Positions 1 through 9,877 of a stretch of 64,000 nucleotides of DNA are shown here, piece by piece. The notes under the pieces are model-generated. The model had not been told where the DNA came from and made no database searches. It was given only the letters and a program-made list of their open reading frames with translations. A program made the position numbers and the translations under genes. The first letter of the stretch is position 1; each line of letters begins with the position of its first letter. Source of the DNA: Cenococcum geophilum 1.58 (Eukaryota > Ascomycota > Dothideomycetes > Gloniales > Gloniaceae); assembly GCA_001692895.1 (NCBI GenBank), contig KV748236.1:372241-436240 (forward strand), given 5' to 3'.

Positions 1-299
1 CGGTTAAGGTATTAATTAGTTATTTAAAGAGACTTATCTCTTAAGATTTGGTGTATATACCTTTAAATTTAGTGGTTCTATACTATATATTTAGCGTAGC
101 TTTACTACCTAGTAAATAGAGACATTTTATAATAGCAATTGTAACTATTATACAATTGTTAAAAACGTCTATAACGTTAATCTTTAATATTATAGTATTG
201 TTTAGGTATAATTTAACCTATATGCGTTTTTAATTAACGTTTTAATTGCCTTCCCTTAGCCGCGTACTTAGTTTTTATAAGGAAGTAATAGTTAAATAA
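1..299. other. Anonymous AT-rich sequence left of Copia-A
   Basis: Very AT- and TpA-rich sequence without a credible open frame, tandem repeat or terminal repeat. It ends with AATAA at 295-299, the left target duplication of the large Copia-A element. Nothing else can be supported here. Confidence 0.6.
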
Positions 300-465
300 T
301 ATCAGGGCACTGAGCAGGCTGATGGAATAATACATATAATACTCTATAAGGAAGGATCTTAGGGGCTCGAAGGCCCCGAGAAGATATCTACACGATGGCC
401 CGCGCGCTATCACGTGACACGTCGCTGAGCTTAAAGAGACTGCCTAAGTACCCCCCCTACCAACA
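300..465 (-). repeat. 3' LTR of Copia-A
   Basis: About 166 bp matching 23499-23663 throughout. On the plus strand it starts TATCAGGGCAC (the partner starts TGTTAGGGCAC) and ends CTACCAACA. Nearly all differences from the partner are TG here versus TA there, so this LTR is the less mutated copy. It lies downstream of pol on the minus strand, hence 3' LTR. Confidence 0.88.
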
Positions 466-475
466 CACCCCCCCA
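466..475 (-). promoter_or_regulatory. Polypurine tract of Copia-A
   Basis: On the minus strand TGGGGGGGTG sits directly before the 3' LTR start TGTTGG. This is the position of the plus-strand primer of LTR retrotransposons and it fixes the element's orientation as minus. Confidence 0.7.
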
Positions 476-655
476 GGCTCTATAAGCTCTAGCGAATAGG
501 AAACTCCTCTAGGATAACTATACCATGCTCCATAAGATCGTGGTTAATAGGTAAGGGTAGTACAAGTAGTAAGAAATAAAATTGGGAAAAAAATGGAAAT
601 TTCAAATATCGACGACGCTCAATCGCCCGTCTCCTATGCTGAAAAATAATATTAA
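476..655 (-). other. Copia-A 3' untranslated segment
   Basis: Unique sequence between the Copia-A polypurine tract and the Helitron 3' end. It is visibly less TpA-rich than its surroundings. A short plus-strand frame beginning ATG at about 592 stops after 18 codons and is treated as chance, because the element reads on the minus strand. Confidence 0.5.
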
Positions 656-664
656 ACATGCGGA

Positions 665-682
665 ACGTTGATCCCCCAACGT
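665..682 (-). other. Terminal hairpin of Heli-A copy 1
   Basis: ACGTTG, a 6-base loop ATCCCC, then CAACGT: a perfect 6-bp stem about ten bases inside the element's 3' end. Helitrons typically carry a short hairpin just before the 3' terminus, where it is thought to end rolling-circle transfer. The same hairpin, with paired changes, is at 46901-46918. Confidence 0.6.
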
Positions 683-773
683 AAATTTTGACCCGAGTTT
701 ATAAGTAATAAGCCAATTAATTTTAGAGCTTTATTATATAGACTTTAATTAATATATATAGAGATAAGGTTTT

Positions 774-792
774 CCAGGGGGAGACCCCCTGG
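774..792. other. Second subterminal hairpin of Heli-A copy 1
   Basis: CCAGGGGG-AGA-CCCCCTGG is a perfect 8-bp stem with a 3-base loop. It is GC-rich inside very AT-rich flanks and is preserved in copy 2 (47010-47028) as CTAGGGGG-AGA-CCCCCTAG. Confidence 0.6.
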
Positions 793-884
793 GACCTCCC
801 TATATAGAGCTTTTACTTAATTTAGTATATATTTGCGTTCCTAAATGTTGTTACGTAATGCAATTTTTAGGTGACGAAAACCGC

Positions 885-1875
885 CGTTGACGTTGCTCAA
901 CTAATACCTACCGGAGGTTTCTCCGTCCTTCCTGTCTTCTCTCTTACCCGTCTCCTCGTCCGATGCTATCTATATCGCTATGTTGACCAATAGATCTCTT
1001 AGTGGAGACTAGAGAGGGGTATTAGAGCGCCTCTAGCTCTTATAAGGAAGAAGAAAGAAGAAGAGAGGAAGGTATAGAGAAGGGAGTATTTATAAATAGG
1101 AGGAGGCCTGCAAACGGGAGATTAGGCAGCTATAATATAGACGTTAATATTGCTCGGCTGACACCTACCGGACGCCCCTCCGTCCTTCCTATCTCCTTTC
1201 TTACCTATCTCCTCGTTAGATGCTATCCACACCGCCACGTCGACCAATAGATCCCTTAGTGGAGACTGGGGAGGGGTATTAGAGCGCCTCTAGCTCTTAT
1301 AAGGAAGAAGAAAGAAGAAGAGAGGAAGGTATAGAGGAGGGAGTATTTATAGACGGGAGGAGGCCTATAAACGGGAGATTAGGCAGCTATAATATAGACA
1401 TTAACGTTGCTTAACTGACACCTACTAGACGCCCCTTTATCCTTCCTATCTTCTCTCTTACCCGTCTCCTCGTTAGATGCTATTTATATCGCTACGTCGA
1501 CTAATAGATCTCTTAGTGGGGACTAGGGAGGGGTATTAGAGCACCTCTAGCTCTTATAAGGAAGAAGAAAAGAAGAGAGAAAGGTGTAGAGGAGGGAGTA
1601 TTTATAGATGGGAGGAGGCCTATAAACGGGAGATTAGGCAGCTATAATATAGACGTTAATGTTGCTCGGCTAACACCTACTAGAGGCTTTTCCGTCCTTT
1701 CTATCTTCTCTCTCGCCCGTCTCCTTGTTAGATGTTGTTTATATTGCTATATTAACCAATAGATCCCTTAGTGGAGACTAAGAAGTATTGGAGCACCTCT
1801 AGCTCTTGTAAGGAAGAAGAAAAGAAGAGAGGAAGGTATAGAGAAGGGAGTATTTATAGACGGGAGGAGGCCCTA
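885..1875. repeat. Tandem repeat of Heli-A copy 1, four units of about 256 bp
   Basis: Units start near 885, 1140, 1397 and 1652. Each contains a pyrimidine-rich stretch (CTCCGTCCTTCCTATCT), a CTCTAGCTCTTATAAGGAAG segment, a purine-rich AAGAAGAAAGAAGAAGAGAG run and GGGAGGAGGCC near its end. Copy 2 of the element carries only three units (47781-48515), so unit number differs between copies. Confidence 0.85.
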
Positions 1876-1979
1876 TAAGTACGTGATTTGGTAAGTACTA
1901 ATAGCACGGGATTCTTATATAAGATGGGCTTNATTACTTACCAAAATATAGGGTATCTCTATTACTGCAGTGGCTACTA

Positions 1980-2440
1980 TAGTAGTAGAGACGCCTTAAA
2001 TATTTAATATAACCGACTACTAAGGCTGTTAATAAGTGAAAGGTAGGCTACCGATATAGTGCGAACGATATAGTTGTTAATATTGTTTATAGCCTATTTT
2101 TACTTCTGGTGTACGCGTAAATCGTTCTTATATTTAGCGTAGAGCTAGTTATAGGTAGTAAGCTGATTTGGGTTTAGCTTTGCTATTAATATAGCTGTAG
2201 GTAGTATATCCCTTAGTGTAGGCCAACTTAGTAGTTCTAGCTTTAGAAGATTGTCTTTCTTCTTAGATGGGTTAATATACTGCTATACCTCGTTAGTTTT
2301 GGCTATGTCTTGGATAATAAAGAACCATTAAATTCAATCAGATGGCTTATTAAGGATAAGGTTGATTTTTAATTCGGTAGAGGTTATTATTTTTAGAATT
2401 TAATAGGTTAGGAAGGGTCTAGGTTAGGGTTTAGCTAGCG
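1980..2440 (-). pseudogene. Copia Gag-like fragment inside Heli-A copy 1
   Basis: Read on the minus strand from about 2400 down to 2040, one frame gives a string typical of the N-terminal domain of fungal Ty1/copia Gag: KPSD followed by WFFIIQDIAKTNEV, then QYINPSKKKDN, then SWPTLRDILPTAILIAKL and NQLTTYN, YAKYKNDLRV and NYIVRTISVAYL. Stops occur only where Trp or Gln is expected. No reverse transcriptase or LTR accompanies it, and it stops where the 256-bp tandem repeats begin. The same fragment sits at the same place in copy 2 (about 48650-49100), so it was in the Helitron before the copies dispersed. I infer capture by the Helitron; an old nested copia remnant is the alternative. Confidence 0.6.
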
Positions 2441-2964
2441 TCTTAGCAGAACCTTATTTGGACGTTCCGAACTTTTGATTTAATTCATCAGTTTATTTAT
2501 TAGTTGGATTTTGTTATAGGGAGCGCGATTAATAACCCTTACTAACAGCTCTAACTACGTCTAATTTTTAATTTATAAATCGGCAGATCTATAGGTAATA
2601 GTTATTTTAAGCAGCTCTAGATGCGGTATATATAAAATCTTAACTATAGTGTAGAGAAGTCGTGGCTGCTAATATGTGGTTCTAAGTAGTATGTATTCTT
2701 AGAGGTCACGTGACTCCTTATATAAGCGACATTTCCACCCTTTAAAAAAAATTTAAAAAATTCTAAAAATCGATTAACGCTATAGACAGCAGCAATATTG
2801 ATCCGGCAATACTGCCAATTCTCCCTATATACTATTGTATGTATATCTAACAGCTCTAAAAGCGGTAAGAAGGTAGGACGGATAGGGGGGTTAAAATTTA
2901 GAAAATTGGATTTCGCGGTTAAGCTATTCAAAAGTTAGGAAACTAAGACGAATGCTATATTCTC

Positions 2965-5900
2965 CACTTACCTCCGAGCTAGTATATAATTTCCTAATTA
3001 GAAAAAGTCGTTTATAAGTAGTTACTACTGCCTCTATATAAAATCTTCTTATTATACCTCTTTGGTCTTACTCGTAGATAACTAAAATTATTTTATATTA
3101 AACCCACGTTTAAATATAAGCCCTAAAAGCTTTTTAACTCGTAAGATTGCTATATAGGTTAGCCCGGCTGTCTTATTTTTTTTCTTAATATTTAGAACTA
3201 CCTAGTTAAGTATTAGGCCCTAGCTTTTATATACAGTAAGAGTAAAAGCTAGAGTAATTAGAAATTGACGCCGTAAGCAAGAGCCTTTTATACTCTTTTA
3301 CTTATAAAGCACGGAAAATATAGAAACGACTTTCTTACTATCCTACTGCGTGAATAGGGTAGGTCCGTTATACCTATCTACCATAATTAGTAGTAACTGA
3401 GGCTAATCCTTTTTAATATCCGCGTGTCCCTTCTATATAATATCTTTAACTATACTAGTAGTACCGTTTACTAAGCCTAGTTTAACCTAGATATTTTATA
3501 TTAGTATTACTTTCGCGCTAATATATAGGGCTAGATTCTCTATAGTATTGCACTAATTAGGAGTAACTTTCCGTATATCTACACCAGTGTTAACTAACTT
3601 AATAGCCACTACTGGCTGTAAAAGGTCGCGAAGCCAAATAGCGTTATACTTACCTATAGCAGCGCGTGTGCCATATAGCCGAATTGCGTTATTAAAGCCC
3701 GCAACCTTATTGGTAGATAGGCCCTACTTACACCTAGTTAAAAGAAGCTTCTAGGTTAAATCACTTATAAAATCACTACGTAGCTTTGTAAGGGCGGTCC
3801 TAAATATAAAGCTCTTAGCGTTATTACCGCTCTGCCGTATAACTTAATCTAGGATAGCTGTTCGGTTAATTGCCTTATAGGCTCCCTTTTTATAGCTAGT
3901 AAGCTCTAACGGCCTAGCGGGTAGATTGCTATATAAGGCCGCCTGATCTATAGGGGGAAGCTGATAGAAATCGCCTACTAGTAAGATATTTAAGCCTCTA
4001 AAGTAGTCGTTATTACGCGTAGGGTAAATTTAACGGAGGCGGTGATTAATCTAGGCTAGATATACTTACCCGATTATAGATTTCTTATTAAGGATAAGAT
4101 AGTAAATATCCTTAAAAGCTTATTATAGAGGCGTAAGACTAGTAGCAGGCAATTTCTTAAACGGACGATTTATCGGCAACCTTAATAGATTGTATATAGT
4201 TCTGCCGTTAATACTAAAGGCAGCTACCCTAGTAGGGGCAGCTCGAGCTAATGGCGATGGCTTGCTATTAGCCCTTACTATATTATAAAGCGTAGTAGAG
4301 AGGACAGTAATAAGATACGATTTGCTAGTTTCTGCCTCTCTATTAACGTTAATCCGCAGTAGGGGGGGGCTAAGGCCCGCTTGGATCTGCCTGTAGTGAT
4401 TAACTATAATATTATAGATATAACGCTGACTTGGTTGTAAGGAGGACGGAGTTACTATTTGGGATAGGCGGCTCTATAGTAGAGGCTATAGCCATACTTT
4501 CTACTAATAAGTCCTCTTATTAAGCTACGGGTACGTACCCCAATACGTATTTTAGTTGTAGTTATAATTAAGCTTTCTATCACCAAGCCTATTAGGATCC
4601 TTAATTTTAACTCTATTAGTATTTCGAACGCGGGCATATAGGGCCTTAAAGGACTGGTATAGCTCCAAGTCGTCTGCGAAATCGCCCTTAAACTCATTAA
4701 TATTATTAGCAGTTTTATAACCTTTCTCTAGTTTCCGATTATAGAAGTAGTTAAATGGGTGCTAATAAGAGTTAATATAAGCCTAATAGGAAGCCATATA
4801 ATCAGGGGCCCCAAATCTATTAGTATAAGTAGCCACTTTCTTATACTTCCTCTACGGGTAATAAAGAATAAGCTTTATATAGTATAACTTAGGATACTAC
4901 AGATAGGAACGATTGCTATTATATCACGGAAAGTACAATATAACTTAAGGCCTTGCTCTTAGCTAACGCTTATAAGTAGAGTAATTAAAATGGAGTAGAA
5001 AATTAAGGAAAGTAACGTCCTCTACCCTATCTAAGCGGCGCTTATATTTCTTATAGTCGGACAGTCCGCACCCTCTTAGTTGCCTATTATTAAGCTTATA
5101 CGTAGCGCTTTAATCGTCCTCCTAGTGGTAGTTTAAAGTTACTATATTCCTAGAGCCTTTATAAAAAGAAATATTAAGAAGTAGATAGTATACCTTCTAT
5201 ACTAACCAATCGTGTTCGGTAATAAGCTTGTTTATAAACCTAGCCACGACCGAACTAAAGGTATAAAGACTATTGGCGTGCGGCTATACTAATTAGAGTA
5301 ACTTCTGGTAGAAAGTTAACTTCTTCTCTTTCTTACTGCAATACTTGCCTATATAGTTAACTATTACTAATACGCTTATAGCGGGTAACGTATTAATATT
5401 CGCCATCCACGCTAATATTATAGCTGTATTATAACCATTAAGAAGCTTATTATTACGCTATGGATAGAACGTCTAGTGATATGGATTTTGATCCTTTAAT
5501 ATAGCGGCCTTATTGCGGAGAGACTGTGGAAAATAGAAGCGGCACTTCTTTGCTCTAGTAGAGCCTTTCTTTAATCTTAAGTAGTAAGATTTGGTGCAAT
5601 TACGGTGCTGTTAAAATCGATTAAGGTAGGTAGTAAGAAGCTCACTGGTATTAAGCTGTTTTTTATAGCTGAGAGTAGAAGGATATTGGAGATCGGGAGG
5701 CCTAGATTGATTAGAATTAATTGTAAATATAAAAGTAGCCCAATACTTAGCAAAAGCCGCCCTTAATTTAATAGCTAACGGATCTGGCTTTGGGGCTATT
5801 AAACTCCATAAAAAGCTATGTATATAGCCGCTATCTTGTATCTGCCACTTATATTAGGACCAAAAGTTAGTGCTATTAAATAGGCCTATAAGTATGTGCT

Positions 5901-8023
5901 TCCTAAACAGATTAAAGCGGCGATACAGCTAGTAAGCAGCAATGTGCGGATTATTATTAAGATTCTGAGAAGCAATCCGGTAGCGCTAAGCCTTATTAGT
6001 AGCCTTATATTCGTTAAATAGAGGCATATAAGAGTGTAGATCATGCTAATATAGATTAATAGCGCTAAGTGTAAAGAATAAAGACCCGCTCTTAATATTC
6101 TTAGTATAAGCCGTAAGCTTATTTCTTTTCTGCCTTTAGTAAAGTCTAGTGCCTTTAAGATTCCGTATATACTGTACAATCTTATTTAGTAATTAGCCAT
6201 CTCTATTACCATTTATAAGATTACTAAGCTTATCTAAAGATAGACTATTTTTATTTAATCGGCTATAGAGAAAGTGGGTGGCGTTAAGGGCTTACTCTCT
6301 TATAATCCGATTAAATACGTAGTAGCGAAATAAGGGGTGGCGGCCAAACTGACCGTCCTAATACTTAAGCATATACTTAGCGTACGCAGCTAGGGTAACC
6401 GTACGGCTTTGTGGCATGTTAAAATTGGCTTTGCTATAAGGAAACAGAGTAGAAAAAGTACTATGTATAATAAAACTAGCTGATCGCTTAGAGAGAGGTG
6501 TCTGTTATATAGTAGGAACCTCTAGGCCGGCTTATAGGTCTTGTTGGTATTAAACCTTACAACCTAAAAGCTCTAATTTATTAAGGTTAGGTACTAGATT
6601 AGGAACCAAAGTATCCAGTACGTTGTTATTAAATTCGCCGTCCAGTATATTACTGCCAAGCTCGGTAGGTAGAGGATTAACAGTAGGACGTTATACAGAA
6701 GCAGTAGGGTAAGCCGTCGGGCCACTAGAATTAGACTCCGATTTATTAATATAAGGTAGTTAATCTAATATAGAGCTATTTTTAGGTAAGCTAGTAAGCC
6801 AGGTGCTATATATTTTAACATCGCAATAATTAGGATGATTAACCTTTAGAAAGTAAAGCTACTATACTATAGTAGAGCGCCTTACGGTATACCGCTTGGT
6901 GAACTGCTGACTTAGGTATTCGCCACCTTCTACTGCTATAGGCCTCACAACTAGTATATTGAGTTTAGTAGGTAGCCGTGGTAGCTGCCTTTAGGTCTTT
7001 GGTGTGTTCTGGCTAAAGCAGTAGACGTGGCTAGTATAGCAATATTGCTGGCCGCGTATACGCACGACTTGTAGATAAACGTATACGCGCGCAATTAGAA
7101 GCTTCTCTACCGCGGTAAGTGTAGGTAGAAAGCCAGAAATAGGCCCTAGATTAAGCCTATTGCTATTACTAAATAGGGGAGGAAGGGTTAGATCCTTAAG
7201 GCTATCGGCGTCCTTAATATAGGCTTTATATACACCTATATTGTCACCCTTTGTAGCTAAGCCTATTTGGAACCACCGCTCCTTACAACGACTACACGTC
7301 TTTATACGTTCAGCCTATAATATACTTCTGAACTTCTTAATTCGCTTCTAATCGACTACTAAAACGGGTAATAGTGTGGCCGTAGCTAGAGCTTGCTATA
7401 AGGGAGCTTGCTATAAGGGAGCTTGCTATAAAGGAGCTTGCTACAAGAAAGGTGGTATTAGTGGTAGTGTAGGTATTAGCGGTAGTATAGGTATTGGCGG
7501 TAGGGTAGGTATTGGTGGTAGGGTAGGCATAGGAGCTAGTTCCGGTAAGGACGTATTTAGGCTATCTAGAGTGCCTCTTCTACTATACGGAGCTTTATCT
7601 GCAGTATATAGCGGAGAAGTAGGCGAGTGAGCTTTACCCCGTCGATTAAGAATGCGGTGCCCCCGTTGTATTGCCCTAATTGTCTTCCGCCGTTAAGCTA
7701 TTTTAGGAGTATCTTGGCTATTCTGGCCGCGAGGCAGGAAGGCGTTCTTGGTATCATTTTTAGGTGAAGCAGTTCGCTGGCGCCTTGTAGGACGATTCTT
7801 AGTAGTAAAACCTAACTCTATAAGAGCTCTCCGCTTATTTAAATTATATTTAGAGACCTAGAAAAGTAAGTAGAAGTAGAAGTAATATATAGGGAAGACG
7901 TATCTTTAACCGATATAACTGGCATAGCTTTAAAAGCTTCTTTAAAGGGCCGTCTTTAATAAAGTTAAGGTGGGGCTTATAGATATAGCATTTGCTGCAC
8001 TTAATTACAGTAGGATCTGCCAT
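2965..8023 (-). pseudogene. Helitron Rep/Pif1-like helicase, Heli-A copy 1, degraded
   Basis: Start is the ATG at 8023, giving MADPTVIKCSKCYIYKPH, a small Cys-rich N-terminus. A low-complexity Ser/Thr/Tyr-rich stretch follows, then (about 7310-6860) a region with CSRCKERW, VEKLLIARV and YTSHV that resembles the DUF6570 domain of Helitron proteins. A Helitron_like_N region begins near 6417 (HPLFRYYVFNRIIRE). The HUH site reads GYIHSFLW, so the first His of HxH is Tyr. The catalytic-tyrosine segment YIGKYCSKKE (5332-5377) is intact. The Pif1-like helicase has Walker A degraded to ETSKS (4311-4338), motif II DE changed to NK, GDFYQLPP intact (near 3970) and a motif VI-like LTYIAILRVKKL near 3150. 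The ATG at 6417 is in a different frame from 8023, so a frameshift or intron separates the N-terminal part. Family assignment is firm; exact stop is uncertain. Confidence 0.85.
7391..7450. repeat. 15-bp tandem repeat, four units, in the Helitron gene
   Basis: GCTTGCTATAAGGGA repeated four times with small changes inside the low-complexity part of the Rep/helicase reading frame. Copy 2 has only a single related stretch near 61987-62000, so this array expanded (or contracted) after the copies separated. Its open plus-strand frame is a by-product of the 15-bp period. Confidence 0.8.
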
Positions 8024-8329
8024 ATTTAGAATGTATATAGTAGTATTAATTAAGGTGTTAATAAAGGAAGGTGTAATACTAAGATATTTTGATATTTATA
8101 ATATTTTGATGTTTATTACGTGGATTCTGCCATAACTTACCGCGCGCAGTCTTGTTTATAACTAATTAGAAGCCAGCTTTCTAACTAATTAGAAGCTAGC
8201 TTAGCAGAGTCTAAAATCTAGAACCTAAATATAATAGACCACTCGTACCTCGGGTCAATAAGCTTTTAAAATTTAGGATTAAGTCAATTGGTATTAATTC
8301 CGAGGTTCCGCCGGTCGTAGTATAATTTC

Positions 8330-9449
8330 CTAATTAGGCCTAGTTAACCCAGGAGACTTTAGTAACTCTAATACCTATCTTAAACGCCTTATAGGCGACC
8401 TTTACTAAAGCCTTTATTAAGCCGTTTGCTAGCTAGTCCACGCCCGGTATATAGTGTAGTTTAATCCTACCCTACTTAATATTGTCCTTAATCTTACAGA
8501 GCTTAATATCTATATAGCGCTCTTTCAGCACCGGTCGCTCGCCCTTAGTAAGTGCTTAAACATTTACACTGTCCGTATAGATCTAAACTAAAGCTAGATC
8601 CGTGCCATTATAGCTAAGGGCTCTTAGGAAGGTCGTGATCTTAATTACTTCTTATACTGCCGATTTAATTGCTAGGTACTCTGCCACCGTAGATAACATC
8701 GCTACTATTAATTGCTTCTTTAAAGCCCATTTAATTAGAGCTCTAGTTAGCTTAATAAACCAGCCCTAAGTTAATTTGCGGTTATCTAGAGTATTACCAT
8801 AAGCTACATTAATGTATACCTCTAGGTTAAGTCTTCTAGGGTTATACTGCTTGCCGCTATATATTATTCCATAGTCTTTTATACCTTAGATATATCTAAA
8901 TACTCTCTTAATATACGCCTAATATTTATTAGGTAGGTTAGCTAAATATTATAATAGCTTTCCTATAGCCGTAAATAGGTCTAGCCTTATCTAATATAAG
9001 AGCTAGGTAAAGGATCTAATGGCTTCTAGGTACTACTTCTTATAGGCCTTATCTATAAGGTCTTTTAAATAGCGCTTTCTTAATTAAAGGCTAGTAGCTA
9101 TTAGTGTCGCTTATAGGTTGATTCTAGTGAGCTTAAAGGACTTAAGGATCCTCACCATATAGGCGTCCTACACGATCGCGATCTTTTAATTAACTCGGTC
9201 GCGTACTATATAAATCCCTAGGAAGAATTAAAGCTCTCCTAGGTCCTTAATCTTATATTATTTCCGCAGGAGCTCCTTAAGGGCCTTAATCACCAGTATT
9301 ATCGCCGCCGTAATTATAATATTATCTATATATAAGCAGAGATAGGCGTCCTAGTATTCGCGATGTCGAAATACATAAGGGTCTTTATTAATTAGCTTAA
9401 ATCCTATCGTCTTTAGATACTCCGTTAGGGTATTATACCACAGCAGAGG
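8330..9449 (-). pseudogene. Copia-A pol, C-terminal part: reverse transcriptase end and RNase H
   Basis: Minus-strand reading from the TSD at 9450-9455 continues the reverse transcriptase with PLLWYNTLTEYLKTIGFKL, a copia RT motif (LCLYIDNIIIT, YVDD-like with the second Asp changed to Asn) and the thumb/linker segment FLGIY. It ends in RNase H with YGIIYSG, LNLEVYINVAYGN and MLSTVAEYLAIKSAV (the copia TSTAEAEY-like motif). In-frame stops replace Trp or Gln. The N-terminal half of the same protein is on the far side of the TIR element (17984 on). The frame rejoins exactly at the TGCCTA duplication. Confidence 0.82.
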
Positions 9450-9534
9450 TGCCTATTAGGAAATTTTTTTTGGGGCTCGTTGTTGCAGTTTATGGCAAAT
9501 TGCCACAAACCGTACGGTTGCGGTAGGTGGATAT

Positions 9535-9720
9535 TGTCACGTAACTCGTATTAAGCTGTTCATTGATGAAATGGGTTGATTGATTGATAATCTTGTTTTG
9601 AGGTTAATTGATTTTGGACCTAGGGCCCTCGGGCTTAGATAAAGAGGTTTACACTATACGTAACTCGTGCACGTGACTCGTATACGGTCTACGCCTCTAG
9701 AGAATATAGATTATCTAACA
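9535..9720 (-). repeat. 3' LTR of Copia-B
   Basis: 186 bp beginning TGTCACGTAACTCG and ending TTATCTAACA on the plus strand; matches 15195-15380 across its length. It lies downstream of RNase H on the minus strand. Confidence 0.93.
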
Positions 9721-9730
9721 CACCCCCTTA
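9721..9730 (-). promoter_or_regulatory. Polypurine tract of Copia-B
   Basis: TAAGGGGGTG on the minus strand, immediately before the 3' LTR. It has the same layout as the Copia-A tract at 466-475. Confidence 0.65.
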
Positions 9731-9792
9731 GCTTTAAGCTCTTTAAGGTTAAAGCTAACTATCTTCCTGCCAAATTCTGCCAACTTCTGCCA

Positions 9793-9865
9793 ACTAATTA
9801 GGATTTTCCATGCCCGGCATGGAAAATTGCTATTGGCTTGCTTATGGCTAGCGCCTTAGTGACCC
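9793..9865. repeat. Conserved hairpin module (copy in Copia-B)
   Basis: AATTAGGATTTTCCATGCC is followed by its inverted partner GGCATGGAAAAT, then a non-palindromic tail ending CTAGCGCCTTAG. A near-identical module is found in both Copia-C copies (29329-29400 and 40375-40450), also just upstream of the 3' LTR. Relative to the direction of pol it is inverted here. Confidence 0.75.
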
Positions 9866-9877
9866 TTCTTGTGCTTG

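Larger units (their letters stand above)
656..8260 (-). mobile_element. Heli-A copy 1: Helitron with Rep/helicase gene
   Basis: The segment from about 656 to 8260 aligns end to end with 46888-62693 once the gypsy insertion in the latter is removed. It has no terminal inverted repeats. It contains a minus-strand Helitron Rep/Pif1-like helicase gene, with a hairpin near the end that would be its 3' terminus. Order on the minus strand: Rep/helicase, a copia-Gag-like fragment, four tandem units of about 256 bp, then the hairpins. Termini are taken from where the two copies stop matching and could be off by a few bases. It sits between the RNase H region and the 3' LTR of Copia-A. No target duplication is seen, as expected for Helitrons. 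Confidence 0.8.

Noticed and set aside
592..648. Short plus-strand ATG frame as a gag start
   Set aside because: The element containing it reads on the minus strand and this is its 3' untranslated part; the frame stops after 18 codons.
2644..2931. Minus-strand 95-codon frame as a gene
   Set aside because: Lies in the non-coding part between the Helitron helicase and the Gag-like fragment; the copy 2 equivalent is not open and no motif is recognisable.
4455..6179. Minus-strand frames of 80 and 97 codons (4455-4697 and 5886-6179), with counterparts near 59046 and 60501
   Set aside because: Out of frame with the Helitron motifs (HUH site, YIGKYCSKK, GDFYQLPP); they are shadow frames of the Rep/helicase gene.
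7376..7630. Plus-strand 84-codon frame with ACYKG repeats
   Set aside because: Antisense to the Helitron Rep/helicase gene and created by the 15-bp repeat; no equivalent in copy 2.
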